Translations under genes and position numbers: made by a program
DNA from: Euptelea pleiosperma
Taxonomy: Eukaryota > Streptophyta > Magnoliopsida > Ranunculales > Eupteleaceae
Assembly: GCA_035048495.1 (NCBI GenBank)
Contig: CM068552.1
Coordinates: 25,732,154 to 25,796,153, forward strand
Length of the DNA stretch: 64,000 bases
Direction: 5' to 3'
Shown: positions 11,032 through 23,535 of the stretch, piece after piece
Layout: each line of letters starts with the position of its first letter
How positions within the stretch are numbered: position 1 is the stretch's first letter
The notes under the pieces: generated by a model
Databases searched by the model: none
What the model saw: only the letters and a program-made list of their open reading frames with translations
What the model was told of the DNA's origin: nothing

Positions 11032-11826
11032 TTGTGCACAGTCAAGCGGCGTACGCATGTACCCAAAGATGCCTTCTTGGCCGAGAAAGCTACTGCGTTC
11101 ATCAAACGCAACAATGTGATCAAACATAAGGATCTCGGTAGCCCAACTGTCCAATGCAAAATTGGAGACAACTTCAGCTGCACTGCCTTGTTAGATTTAG
11201 GGGCTAGCGTCGATCTCATACCATTCTCGGTATATCAGCAGTTAGAACTGAAAGATATGAAGCCCACCAAAGTAACTCTTAAACTGGCTGATCAGTCCAT
11301 CAAGATTACAAGAGGAATCATTGAAGATGTCCTGGTGAAAGTCGTTGACTTTTACTATCCTATGGACTTTATCATCCTTGACACAGAGCCATATCAGGAT
11401 AACCGCATCCCGGTCATCTTAGGCTGCCCATTCCTTGCCACCGCGAATACACACATCGGGTGTCGAGACGGAAACATGTCCATTGCTTTTGGTAACCTAA
11501 AAGTTGAGGTCAATATATTTCGTCTGATGCGACAGGATGCCGAACATGATGTGGCCGATGATATGTGTGCCATTGAGAGTCTAATCTCAGACTCCACCGA
11601 AGATATTCTGAAGCAGTGTCTAGAACACTTTGGGGTTGACTTTGAAACAGAGTCAACCATTTCTGATCTCAATGATCTTTTGGAAACTGCCCCACTGATC
11701 GATATCCCTATTCTCGTCATCGAGTTCGAGCCTCTACGTACTATGATCAGTGAACCAATCCTACCTCTGCCTACTGAGTCAAAATCTATCCATATCATCT
11801 ACATCCTCTGCGACTACCTCCTCTAA
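11032..11826 (+). pseudogene. Athila copy A: aspartic protease region
   Basis: The open frame of 264 codons carries the retropepsin active-site strand as LLDLGASVDLIP and the flap/C-terminal motif as VILGCPFLATANTHIG. It would cleave the gag-pol polyprotein. Copy B has VILGRPFLATA at the same place, so the Arg-to-Cys change is a CpG-type transition. It is part of a once continuous gag-pol frame now broken by stops on both sides. Confidence 0.85.
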
Positions 11827-14740
11827 TCATCCTGCTCCAAACTTAGAGCTCAAGCCTCTCCCAAGTGATCTCACCTAGGTCTATCTGGGTCCCAATGAGA
11901 CCTACCTGTCATCATTGCTTCTACTCTGACAGAATCTGAGCAAGAGCAACTTATCAAATTGCTGAAGAACCACAAATCTGCAATAGGGTGGACTATAGAT
12001 GATATTCGTGGCATAGACCCCTCGGTGTGCCAACATCACATCTATCTTGAGGATGAATCCAAAACATCTCGAGAATACCAGAGGAGGTTGAACCCTGTCT
12101 TAAAGGAAGTTGTTTGGGATGAAGTGCTCAAATTGTTAGATGCGGGGGTCATTTACCCCATCTCAGACAGTAAATGAGTGAGTCTCATTCATGTCGTACC
12201 CAAAAAGGCTAGATTCACAATGGTAGAGATTGAGCATAAGGAAATGGTCACCTAGCTCCTCAAGAAAGGGTGAAGAGTCTGCATTGATTACAGACAACTC
12301 AATACCAACACTAGGAAGGACCATTTTCCTTTACCCTTCATTGACCAAATGTTGGAGAGAATAGCAGGTCACTTATATTACTGCTTCCTTGATGGTTACT
12401 CAGGATACAATCAAATACCCATCGCCCCTGAAGACTAGGAGAAGACAACTTTTACCTGTCCCTTTGGCATTTTTGCTTACAAGCGCATGCCCTTTGGTCT
12501 CTGCAATGCACCCCTGACCTTTTAACGGTGTATGATGAGCATATTCTCTAACATAGTAGAAAGATTCCTAGAAGTCTTCATGGATGACTTCTCAGTCTTT
12601 AGGTCATCCTTAGATGACTGTTTCAACCATCTAGGGCTCGTACTCCAACGGTGTCAGGACAAGCGACTTGTCCTCAATTTAGAGAAATGTCACTTCATGG
12701 TGAAGAAGGGGATAGTTTTGGGACATGTCATCTCTCGTCAGGGCATTGAGGTCGACAAAGCTAAAATCAATATCATCTCGACCTTGCCCATTCCAAAATC
12801 TGTGCGTGACATCCGATCCTTTTTGGGACATGGAGGCTTCTATAGGAGATTCATCAAGGACTTATCTCAGATTGCTAGACCTCTGTGCAATCTTATGGCT
12901 AAAGATAGCCCTTTTGATTTCAATGCCGACTGCATCACTGCTTTCGAGAAATTAAAATCTGAACTCACTTCTGCTCCTATCATCAGTCCTCCTGATTGAT
13001 CTTCCCTCCGAAGTGATGTGCGAGGCCTCTGACTATGCTTTAGGAGCTGTCTTAGGGCAAAGAGTAGACAAGCAATCACATGTGATCTACTATAAAAGCA
13101 AAACTCTAAACTCTGCTCAAATGAACTACTCCACCACTAAAAAAGAACTTCTGGCCGTTGTCTTTGCATTGGACAAGTTCCGTTAGTACCTCTTGGCCAA
13201 TATGGTAATCGTTTATACTGATCATTTTGCTCTCCGATACCTCATGTCCAAGAAGGAAACCAAGCCCAGATTGATTAGATGGATTCTCTTACTTCAAGAA
13301 TTTGACCTCGAGATCAGGGACAAAAAGGAAACTTAAAATATTGTGGCTGATCTTCTATTTAAACTGACTCTAGATTCAATGTTTGATACCCAGCCTATTC
13401 AAGAGACCTTTTCAGATGAACAATTGTTCACTATTTCTACTCATCCTTAGTATGCCGACATCGTCAACTATCTTGTGATAAAAAAAATGCCTTCTCATTG
13501 GTCTAAACAGGACAGACACCAATTCCTAGCAAGAGTTAAGCATTACTCTTGGGATGATCCGTACTTGTATAAGTACTATCCTGACCAAATCATTCGTATG
13601 TGTGTCTCAGAGCCCCAGCAATTGAGCATCCTATCCTCGTGCCATTACCAACCTTGTGGTGGTCATTTCAGTACTAAGAATACCGTAGAGAAAGTCCTAC
13701 AGTGCGGTTTCTACTAGCCAACTCTTTTCCGAGATACGCACATCTACTGCAAAGCCTACCCTAATTGTCAACACCTTGGTAGGATTTCGCAGAGAAATAT
13801 GATATCCCTGAACCCTAAGTCGATGAGATATTCGATGTTTGGGGCATCGATTTCATGGGACCCTTTCCCACATCCAACGGATTCAACTTCATCCAACTCT
13901 CCGTGGATTATGTCTCAAAATGGATCGAAGCAATTCCAACCAGAACCAATAACCGCTAGGTAGTAGACAAATTTTTAAGGGAGTACATTTTCGCTCGATA
14001 CGGAGCACCAAAAGCAATAATCAGTGATAGGGCACCCATTTCTGCAATTGAGTATTTGAAAAATTAATGAAAAAGTATGGCGTGACTCACAAAGTTGCCC
14101 TAGCTTACCATCTGCAGACCAGCAGTTAGGTGGAGGTCTCCAATCAGTAAATCAAGTAGATTTTAGAAAAGACAGTCAATACCACTTGTAAAGACTGGTC
14201 TACACACCTCTCAGATGCTCTATGGGCCTATCAGACATCATACAAAACTCCCCTAAACATGTGTCCATAACGGTTGGTATTCGGAAAACCTTGCCATCTC
14301 CCTGTTGAGATCGAGCATCAAGTCCTATGGGCGATCAAAAAGCTCAACTTCAATTTAGAGTTAGCATACGAGGAGAGAAAATTACAACTCAATGAGTTGG
14401 AAGAATTGAGGAATGACGCTTATGTCTTGTCTAAGAACTACAAGGATAAAATGAAATGATCCATGACAAGACCATCCTAAGGAAAGAGTTCCACCCAGGA
14501 CAAAAGGTCCTTTTGTACAACTCGCGTCTACACCTTTTCCCTGGGAAATTGAAATTCTGTTAGACAGGTCCGTTTGTCGTCTCTGAAGTCAAACCCTATG
14601 GGGCTATCACTATAGTGGACCCGAAGGATAATTCCACTTTTCAAGTCAACGATCAACGTCTCAAACCATTTCTTGAACTAGACATGTCCACCATTCAGAC
14701 ATTAGAGATCGATCTCATCGATCCTATCTATGTAGACTGA
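11827..14740 (+). pseudogene. Athila copy A: reverse transcriptase, RNase H and integrase, decayed
   Basis: Remnants follow the order of copy B. The RT fingers lie near 12100-12330 and the RT palm [12 protein letters not shown] is in the frame 12532-12999. RNase H (near 13010-13370) retains the [19 protein letters not shown] segment. The integrase zinc module lies near 13630-13780, and its core has GIDFMGPF near 13850. At least a dozen nonsense codons interrupt it. Most stand where copy B has CAG/CAA or TGG (for example 12175, 12254, 13185, 13716), so they are single C-to-T or G-to-A changes. No functional polymerase is possible. Confidence 0.85.
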
Positions 14741-16707
14741 TGATCCACTCAGTCTCCATTGCTCCAACTTGGTTGGGGGTGCCTATCACCCTCGTTGTGT
14801 CTGGCTGAAGACGTAAAACTTAGCGCTTTCAAAAAGGCAATTTCGATATTTCTAGAGTCAAATGAGTCGCATACATTGTTTATATCATTGTTATAATTTT
14901 CTGCCCATGCAGGTACCATCACTCGGACACTACTATGTACATCCCACTGTTCATATTCGGCAGCATTGGTAAAACACTTCCTTCACACTCGCATCATGAA
15001 CTTACCACTTTCACTCTTAGTCCCGGTAATGAGCACTGAAGATGGTGTAATGTTTTGGTTAGGGGTGGGTACTTTACCAAAAACTCAAGTGTCATTTTGC
15101 GAAAAAAGAAAAGAAAAAAACAACATGAGAAAAAGGGAAGAAAAGCTGTATTTTGTGGTGATTTTCGATGTTTTAAAAGAGATTTTCATTTACTTCCGAA
15201 GTGTTTTAAAAACCATTACAATGATGAATCAAAACATTCTGTAAAGTCTATTTATTGAAAAGGATGTCTACTTTGAGAAAATCACTTATTAGCTCTTAGT
15301 TCAGTTTAGAAGAATAATAGTACTACAGTGGAGTTAAACTCTTAGAAAACTCAGATTCAGCTAAAATATTTCACAAATTCACATCAGAATTATCCGTAGT
15401 GTAGACTATCTAGAGATCCAAGAAGAACAACTGTGGAGACCTAATCCAATGAACTTTTGAGCTTTTCTTCATTTCTGAGGGTTATAAATAATTCTGAGTC
15501 ATAGGATGACTCACCTTTCTTCTAGTCCCCAATTATTACGTTGTAAGATCTTATTAATCCTTGCTTTGGTCATAGAACTTTGAGTGAAGTCAAAGCCGGA
15601 TCATTACAAAAAGAACCTTCTCTCTATCCGTTCGAGACATCACAGATGAAAGTGGAAAACCTAGAAAATGATGTAGGCCATCTTTCTAACCCAATCAGAC
15701 CTTTTTAGCTTACCTAACATCTACATCATTAGAAACCCTCTTGAGCCTTATGATGAAAATCTTTTTTTGTTAATTTGTCAACCAAAAATTCAATCCTCAA
15801 AATGAGCACAACTCAAACACCTACTTTTGAGAGGGATAAAGGAATTTTTGGTATAATCACACCATGAAGAAGAAAAGAAAGCAAGAGAAAGACAAGTAGA
15901 TCAAGCAAAAAGGAAATATGAGCAGAAAAGAAAGAAAGAAATGAAAAAGAAATAGAAAATGAAAGTTGATAGAACAAATGTCAAAAAGACAAACTAGTTG
16001 AAAAAAGGAAAAAAGAAAGAAAAGCCAAGGGAATGGTGTCACCACCCTCAAGGAAGTGTTGCAAATACTAGTGAGATATCCTCTCAGAGTCTTTGAATCT
16101 TTGAATATCCTCATCTTTCTAACTTTTACCTAAGCCTCTATACAACCCTAGCAACCCCTACTTGATTCTAGGTTAGCACCATCACATAATGTGGAGAGTA
16201 GAGAAGAGAGAAACTATAGAGTTTGATCTGACACTCTTGAGTGATATGACATTCCAATCATGAGATCTTTTGAACCTCCTATTGTCCTCCTTTTTAGATA
16301 ATATATGTGAGATATTGCCAGTTTTAAATCTCCTCACATATAACTTGGGAGAAAAGAATAAAACTATTTCTGAGTGATTTACTTCTGAGTGGTATACAAG
16401 TGAGAATTGAAGTCGAGGCATGCAGTCTTAGAGATGATCGAAAAATCTTTACTACTAAATAAGGATGATGCTAAGCACACACACACGCTGAGTCTGAGTA
16501 ATCTTTTCAAATATCCACTAGTAGATGTGTTACATTTTACTGACTAAGTTCTAATTTTTAAATGATCACTTGCACCCTTGACATAAACTAACAAAATGGA
16601 GTTTTTCTGAGTAATGCGAACAAGTTTTCCAGCATGTGCCAAGCCCTTCTGAGCTGACTAATCTCGTACTAATTGCTAAGGATTGGCAATATGCTGGTTG
16701 GAGGTTG
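14741..16707 (+). other. Athila copy A: 3' non-coding region and polypurine tract
   Basis: The region is homologous to copy B 27307-29302. It contains GGTTGGGGGTGCC soon after the coding end (14770), a second G-rich block near 15060, and GCTGGTTGGAGGTTG directly before the 3' LTR at 16708, the expected place of the plus-strand primer. There is no envelope-like open frame, although some Athila elements carry one. Confidence 0.7.
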
Positions 16708-17162
16708 TGATATTTGCTCAAAAGTGCTTATTTTAGGCAATTATCCTTTTAGTGTTATCACACTCTCCTACATAAAACTGCCATATTTATTCACTTTTCT
16801 ACATAAGAGTTTATTCCATTGCGTAGAATATATTTTTCTGATCAAAATGGTATATTCGCATGCATTCATACGCATCTATTTGACATACATGCGAAGTCAT
16901 TTTGTAGAATTCTCATTACGCTATTTTTCTATCATAGGAGCACTAATCGGACAATTTTGATGGAATGCGGGCCCACAATCAAACTCCAGAACCTATGATC
17001 GAAGCTCATGAGCCCATGGGCTAAGATAAGAAGTTATAAGCCAAATGATGGGAGAACCAGAGAGTCGAAAAAGCTAGAGAAAAGATCGAGAGAGAGAGAG
17101 AGAGCCAAGCACCCCGAGAAGAAACTAAGGAGATTAAAGCTTATCAACTAACAGAAGATGAG

Positions 17163-17226
17163 GACTTGCTCAGTTGGTAAAGCATGCAGAAGACCAAGTC
17201 AAATACCAGAGTTCAAGACCCTCTGC
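17163..17226 (+). other. tRNA-like segment in LTR of copy A
   Basis: TTGCTCAGTTGGTAAAGCA followed 27 bases later by GAGTTCAAGACC mirrors pol III A and B boxes at nearly tRNA spacing. It matches the copy in the solo LTR at 9302-9372 almost base for base. Confidence 0.55.
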
Positions 17227-17820
17227 TAGCATTTTTCTCTTTATTTTGTAATATTTTCTCTCTCCTCTCTCTAGATCCTCATTCTCTCTCTACCATGAAA
17301 TCTCAACCACCCGATCCTTTTCTTTCGCAATCACTCAATCCTACAGCCTATCTTGGCCAATCTCAATCATCCGATGATCCGTCCGAACATCACCATACTA
17401 GTCTTCCGTCCGATCACCCGCTTTCCATCCAATCGGCATCCGATGGCCCATGTTAAAAAGAGATTTAAAAATTCTTCTTCTGGAAAAATTCTGAATATCA
17501 AAATTTGTGTACATTCGATTTCAAAATAGCAATTTTTTATAAGAATGCCATTTTAGGGTAAAGAGCGTTTTCCAAAAGGAATGGCGGTTATCTTTTAGGA
17601 TAAAGTGGGAACATTTTCAAAAACTCTCTTTTTGGTGAGAACTTAAAAAAAGGAATTTTAAAATCATAGAAATGAGTTTCTGAAACCATAGGTTTTCCAA
17701 TATAGAAATCCCCACGGTTCCTAGCAGGAGAGAGGGACGTTTTAAAAAAAAGGGAGGGGGGCGATATCTTAAAAATATATTCTTCCCCTCTACGTTTTAA
17801 AAGAGGGGAGAAGAAACCCT

Positions 17821-17825
<5 letters not shown>

Positions 17826-17868
<43 letters not shown>
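17826..17868. repeat. (AT)n microsatellite
   Basis: An uninterrupted TA/AT run of about 43 bp sits within the LTR of copy A. Similar runs occur in other Athila LTRs of this window at 30232-30260 and 55303-55351. Confidence 0.95.
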
Positions 17869-17869
<1 letters not shown>

Positions 17870-18027
17870 CTTGCAAAAAAAAAGTCTCAAGCCGTTAGAC
17901 CCCATTCCATTCTCTCCTTCTTCATCTTTCTTCTTCTTCCTCAATCATATTCTCATTCTCTCTTCATGCTATCTCCAAGAAAACCCTAGCCGTCTTCTCC
18001 TCTCCCATTTTTTCTCTCCAACCTCCT

Positions 18028-20527
18028 TGATATTCACTCAAAAGTGCTTATTTTAAGCAATTATCCTTTTAGCGTTATTGTATTCTCCTACGTTAAAATG
18101 CTTTATTTATCTATTTTTCTACGTAAGAGTCTCTTTTGTTGCGTAGAACACACTTTTCTGGACGAAATGGTATATTTGCATGTATTAAACACATTTTCGG
18201 AAGTCTAGACATGAAGTCATTCTGATAGAGTCTCATTACGCGCTTCTTCTGTCGCAGAAAACCCCGATGGGACAATTCTCGAGACTTGCGAGCCCACATC
18301 GATCAGGAAAGCCCATTATCAAAGCTTAAAGAGCCCACATGCTATGACTAGAAGATATGGGCCAAATATGGGCTGAATAAGAGAACCAAAAAGCCGACCC
18401 AAAGAACGAAGAGAGTAGGAGAGCCAATGACCAAAAGACGGACCAAAGCGTTTAAAGCCACATAAGTCAACAAGGAATGATAGTCTACTCTACTGGAGAA
18501 GCGTGAGGATGGTCACAGTGAAGACCAGGGTTCCAGACCCTCTGCCAATACTTTTATCTCCATTTTCTGATACTTTCTCTCTCTCTTCATCTCTCGGTCC
18601 TTGAATCTACTGACCTAACTCCAGAACTCCTGCCCATCGGCTCTATCTCATCTCCCTTAGCTTTCTGACCGTTGGATCTTCCATCGGACCATTGGATCTT
18701 CAATCGGACCGTTGAATCTCTCTAGATCCGTCGATCTACCAATCTGGGTCCCAATCAAGTCACCATCCATCCGATCGCCATCAGACTGTCTGTCACATCA
18801 TCTTGTGAGATGATGGACATCATCAATCCATGTGGGCCAGTAGCCGGGCCCATCATCATCGACCCGCTGTCCGACCAGTTAGTGGACCCCGTGAATTTCA
18901 AAATAATTTTAATTAAATTTTAAAAAATGAGGGGTCCACTAAATGGGGACATTCCCCAAAGAAAAGTAGTGTTTTACTTTAAAAAAAAAAATTTATTTCA
19001 AAAATTCCCTAATTTCCATTAATGGAAACTAGGGAGCTTTAAAAGGGGAAGGAGAAGGGTTCTTTGGAACCCTAATCCCCCTCCCATATCTTCAAATCCT
19101 TCCCCCATTCTCCTCTCCTCTCCCCCCCCCCACATTCTACCCTTCTTCTTCTTTGTTTCTCCTTCATCTTCTTCACCTTCTTCATCTTCTCTAACGCCCC
19201 CACCGGAGTTGCAACCTGCAACTCTGGTCACACGAATCAGCAACCTCTTCTCCCTCTTCTTCTCCTCTTTCCCCCTCTCCTTCGTCACCTTCTCTCTTCT
19301 CCTCTCGTTTTCTTCTTCTTTTTCATTTTTTTTTCTTCTTCTTCTTCACGGATTCATTACCGGTCAGAGTTGCAGAACTCCGGCCGTCTTCTCCTAAGGT
19401 TCTTCCACTTCATCTTGCAGGTTTCTGGGGCAACTCGCCCTCTCCAGCCAGTAGCACCGCCTGCGCATGACATTGCTGACTTTCTCCTCCGCCTGTGCAT
19501 AGCACAGCTTGCTGCTGTGGGCAGCAACCATCATCACCTTCGCTCCGCCGTTTCTTGCTCCGCCAGAAGCGCCTGCCACCTCCTCCACCAAGCAACCAAC
19601 GGTTGCTGTTTCCCAGCCGTTCTCACTCCCTTTTCCCTTTCATCTTACAAAAATAAAAACAAAATAAAAAGCGAAAAGGAAAAGAAGGAAGGAGATGAGG
19701 ATCTCCTCTACGATCCTAGCCACCGTCTTCATTAGGTGGAGCTGTGCGCCCCTCACCAGCTGACGTTTCTCGTGGAAGAGAAACACAAGCCACCACCTGC
19801 AACAGCCCAAAATCACGCCCCAAGCCATCCATTCTCCCCTTCTGCTCGCCTCCTTCTTGCTGTCCTCTTTCTCAAACAAAAAAAAAGAAAAAAACAAAAA
19901 AAAGAAAGAAAAGAGGAAAAGAAGACAAGAGACCATCCTTCCCATGAACAGCCACCTTGATCACCATCCTCTAGCTATTGGCCGATCTCCATTAGCCAAA
20001 ATCTGGTAAGTTTCTCACTCCTATCCATCTCTTTCTATCTCAATACTTTTCTCTCTCTAGTGCATTTTAGAATTCCTTTTCTTCATTCTTCACCATTTTC
20101 TCTCTCTAAGAATTTCTACCTCTTTCTCTCTCTATCTTTATATGCTTTCTAAGTAAGGGTTTATTTTGCTTTCTAGATAAATTTCATTGCTAATTGTTTT
20201 CTAAGATGTAAGTTGAAGTATTTTGATGAATAAAGTTATCTCTTCCAATTAATGCATTTTCTCTCTCTTAATTCCATTAGATTAATTGTGAATCTAAAAA
20301 AAAAAAATGTTTTAAATCAATCCATCATTCTCTCCTATCCATCATTTCTGGCAATTTTCTGATAGTGTATGTTCCTTAGTGCACTAACATTCACCCGAGT
20401 GCGGATCGACATCCGACACGAATCCCTATACAAATCTGTCAATTTTGCAGGATAATCGGATAAAAATTACAAATCTTGTTGATTCTAGGGTTTCCGTAAC
20501 CAACGACGCGGAAAATACTTAGTTTCA
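18028..20527 (+). repeat. 5' LTR of copy B
   Basis: It starts TGATATTCACTCAAAAGTGC and ends CTTAGTTTCA (TG...CA). It contains a tRNA-like block around 18495-18541 with the B-box GGTTCCAGACC, and a long pyrimidine-rich zone (19080-19400). The TTTAAAAGGGG at 19039 could serve as a TATA-like element, but this is a guess. Confidence 0.92.
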
Positions 20528-20529
20528 AA

Positions 20530-20547
20530 TGGCGCCGCTGCCGGTCG
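20530..20547 (+). other. Primer binding site, tRNA-Asp type
   Basis: TGGCGCCGCTGCCGGTCG begins two bases after the 5' LTR. The first eight bases, and most of the rest, match the complement of the 3' end of plant tRNA-Asp (TGGCGCCGTTGCCGGGGA as known for Athila). It primes minus-strand DNA synthesis. Confidence 0.85.
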
Positions 20548-22207
20548 GGTATACGGGAGTGCGAAAAAGGACGTAAAGATGGAATTGGAAAGTTGCTGAA
20601 GCGGAAAGCTGCTCAATTTGGACAGCCCGACCTTTTCGGAAAACTTTTTATTTTTTTTGTTTTTAGTGATTTTTAGCAGTCTTTTAAATTCTATTTTTAA
20701 TGCCTCGGAAGGCCGAGTGCAAAGTTGTAATAATTTAGGAATTTTACGGCTTTCCAAATAACTGCTAGATCTTGTTCTAGGGTTTTTTAGAAACCCTAGA
20801 TTAAGTGAAAAATACCAAAAAAATAATAAATTCAAAATTCAAAAAAATTAGGGTTTTATATTCTGCAGATTTTTAGAAATCACCAATCAAGGATTTGCGA
20901 TTTTTGGAAATATTCCAAAATCTTGAAACTCTACTTAATTAGGGTTTCCCCTCTTAGAAGTTTCCTCTTTAAAAGAATTTCTATCTTTAGAAATCTTCCG
21001 AATTTGGAAAAGTCTGCAAAAGGAAATACCCCAAATCTAGCAGAATTTTAATTTTGGGAAATTTTCCAAAATTGTAAGGGATCTCGCAATCACATCTTTC
21101 GCGGAAGATCTTCACAGTTCGGGAAACTTTCCAATCTAGGTATTTTCCATCTGGGAATTCCTAAATTTTAACCCATCTCGAACTTGGAAATTAATTCAAA
21201 AACTTGCCTAAATCCAATACGTGCTCTGTGAACCCTAAAAAGGCAAGGATCTTCCAAATAGAATCTCAAATACCTAGACCGTGCAATCTAACTTTTCTAC
21301 AGGAACACGATCCAGTGTGGGTAGGGAGCAAAAGCTCAAAGAGGTGGAGTCGGGCCCAAGCCCATTAGGATACCCCTCCCTAACCCACGGAGGAGACCCC
21401 GTGGCGTGGCCCACGGGAGGTAAGTCTCTATCCTCACCTTGAGTGCGATACTGCGCCGTTGGGTGACTCATTGCCGCATGTCTATTTGCTTTCGCATACA
21501 TATTACTCGACTTGCGTGGCGTGGCCGTTAATCAATCAACTCTAAGAGAGCAGACCCAGCTCCAAATTGAAACTGGTGGGATTTCATCACCCACCTCATC
21601 ATTCCAACTGATTTGATCCCAAGGCTCCATTTAATTAAAAAGAATCAAGAAGTAGAGCCAATTAGCCCGGTGTTCGAGGAAAAATCCATACAAAGCAAAC
21701 CCGCTTAACATCCAATCGAAATAAGACCATGAACGTGGGTCCCTGTTGTCTAATACACCCATAAGTCCCTGCTACTCAAGTACACTGAGCTCGACGTGGC
21801 ATCTTGGACTATTCGGCGGTTAGTTGCGTGTGGACTAGGAACACGCACCAACCCTAGCTTAACCTGAGGGAACACTCTTCTTATCCACTTGACCAATCCG
21901 GTTAAGTCAGCCATTGTGCCGCACGTCTGTCTAGGCTTCGGATTGCCTTGTTGTTAACTAGAGTTAGTACTAAAGGATTCGCTCTGAAGAGTGTAGCCTG
22001 GTGAGAACCTCTAAGTGCAAAACAGTTAGTCCGGTGGTTAAAAGATAAACCAGTGGTCCGCCCACTGTTATAATCTACTCTAGCCCCAAAACTAACAAAG
22101 ATAATTCCTAAAATATATCCTGATTGCTTAGAATATGATTATCTGTGCTTGGTGTGCATCATTTAGGATAGTGTTCTTCTCTGGCAACTTTTTGCCAAGT
22201 ATAGAGC
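20548..22207 (+). other. Leader of copy B without recognisable coding
   Basis: The expected gag start (a LFPFSLRDKAKxWL-type region) is absent. The first half is AT-rich. Bases 21270-22060 are richer in GC and unlike the rest of the element, so they may be foreign or a lineage-specific leader. An internal deletion probably removed the gag N-terminus near 22190-22235. Confidence 0.5.
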
Positions 22208-23535
22208 TTGCCTCTTCAGCGTATGCCCGTTGTCCACGTCTTCTATAAGGGACTTACTGATGAGTCCAGGACCATGGTAGAGTCAATGTGCCAAGGAAAA
22301 TTCTTGCACCAAACTCCGACCGATGCATACAAATTCTTGGGAGAGTTAGGAGAAAATTCTCAACATTGGACGACTGACTCAGAGTTCAGTCGAACCACTT
22401 CGGTCCAAAGGACAACCAAGGGACATGATGCTACAGCTGATACTGAGCTTCAATCTGTCATTCAAGAGTTGAGCAAGTCAGTCTCGGCACTGGCTGTGTC
22501 TGTACAAAAGCCTACTCAACATTCTACCCCAGTCATGCATATAGGACATGAGAGCCCTCTGGAATCCTGCACCCTTTGTCTGCTACCTCCCATACTACTG
22601 AGCATTGTCCTTTGAATGAAGGATGGTCTAATCTTCTTCAGGAAGAAGTTTGTGCTTTCAGAACATACAAACCACCCACTCAGAACTCGTATAGTCAATC
22701 TTATCATCCGGACACGAGAAACCACCCTAACTTCTCTTGGAGGCCTCAGTCTACTCAACCATAAGCTCAACCTCCACGTCAACCTCAGGGCATGTATCCC
22801 CCTGGGTTCAATCAACCCACTAGGTAATTCAATCAGGGTCAGTACCCATCTACTCAGAACCAGCAGTTCCAACAGGGTCAATACTCTAGACAACCGAGCA
22901 CATTTCAGAATCAGCAAAGAGTCCCACAGACCTTTCAGAACCAACCGATAGTCCCAACTAATTCTCCAGCCTATAACTATAATGCCCTAATGAGCTCGAG
23001 TCGCGAATTGGTGCCTCAGCTCCCATTAGCTGCCCCCCAATAGTCGGTCTCCAAACCTGGTATTGAGGACCTTTTAGCTCAACTCATTACTCAATCTATG
23101 CAACGCCTAGAGCAACAGCAACAGCAATCCATGCTTCGTCTAGAGCAACGTCTAGGTAACTTAGAAGCTGAGAAAGTTAAGGGGATCTTTCCTAGCCAAC
23201 CCATTGCCAACCCTAAAGAAAATGCCAAAGGGGCAGTATATGAGATTGGATCCCAATCTCAAAGCCAGAATGAGAACTATCAAGGGGAGGTGCAAGCTGT
23301 AACCACCCTACGATCTGGAAAAACTGTGGACATGGGAGTCCAACCACCGCCGGTACCATCTCCAGCACCCATCACTCGTACAGAGGAAACTAGTACCAAT
23401 CCTACCTCTGCTTCTTCTATCTCTGCACCAACATCAGATATCCCTGTGCAGAAATCAAAGGCTAAAGACAAATCCATTTGTCGAGTAAAGCCTCCCTTCC
23501 CGGACAGACTTGTCCAAGATAAGCGGGATCAGTAA
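22208..23535 (+). pseudogene. Copy B gag, N-terminally truncated, frameshifted
   Basis: Gag forms the virus-like particle. Only the second half of the gag domain is present (FYKGLTDESRTMVESMCQGK onward). It is followed by a CCHC-like knuckle (CTLC ... SHTTEHC), a Gln/Asn/Pro-rich linker and a Gln-rich coiled segment (QRLEQQQQQSMLRLEQRLGN). A frameshift near 22575-22580 falls inside the zinc knuckle. In the downstream frame, stops stand at 22762, 22825, 23041 and 23533, each one C-to-T change from a Gln codon. The frame is the same as pol, so gag-pol was one polyprotein. Confidence 0.85.

Larger units (their letters stand above)
16708..18027 (+). mobile_element. Athila copy A: 3' LTR, first half
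   Basis: It begins TGATATTTGCTCAAAAGTGC directly after the polypurine-like tract. It includes a tRNA-like block at 17163-17226 and an (AT)n microsatellite at 17826-17868. It stops at 18027 where copy B is inserted, and the remaining half resumes at 31792. The total LTR is about 2.5 kb. Confidence 0.85.

Noticed and set aside
11394..11798. Minus-strand frames opposite protease (also 23997-24386)
   Set aside because: They are antisense shadows that occur in both Athila copies at the same position.
19019..19945. Small frames in the LTR of copy B (and 30300-31273)
   Set aside because: LTR sequence with CT/GA-rich low complexity; the same frames recur in both LTRs with shifts.
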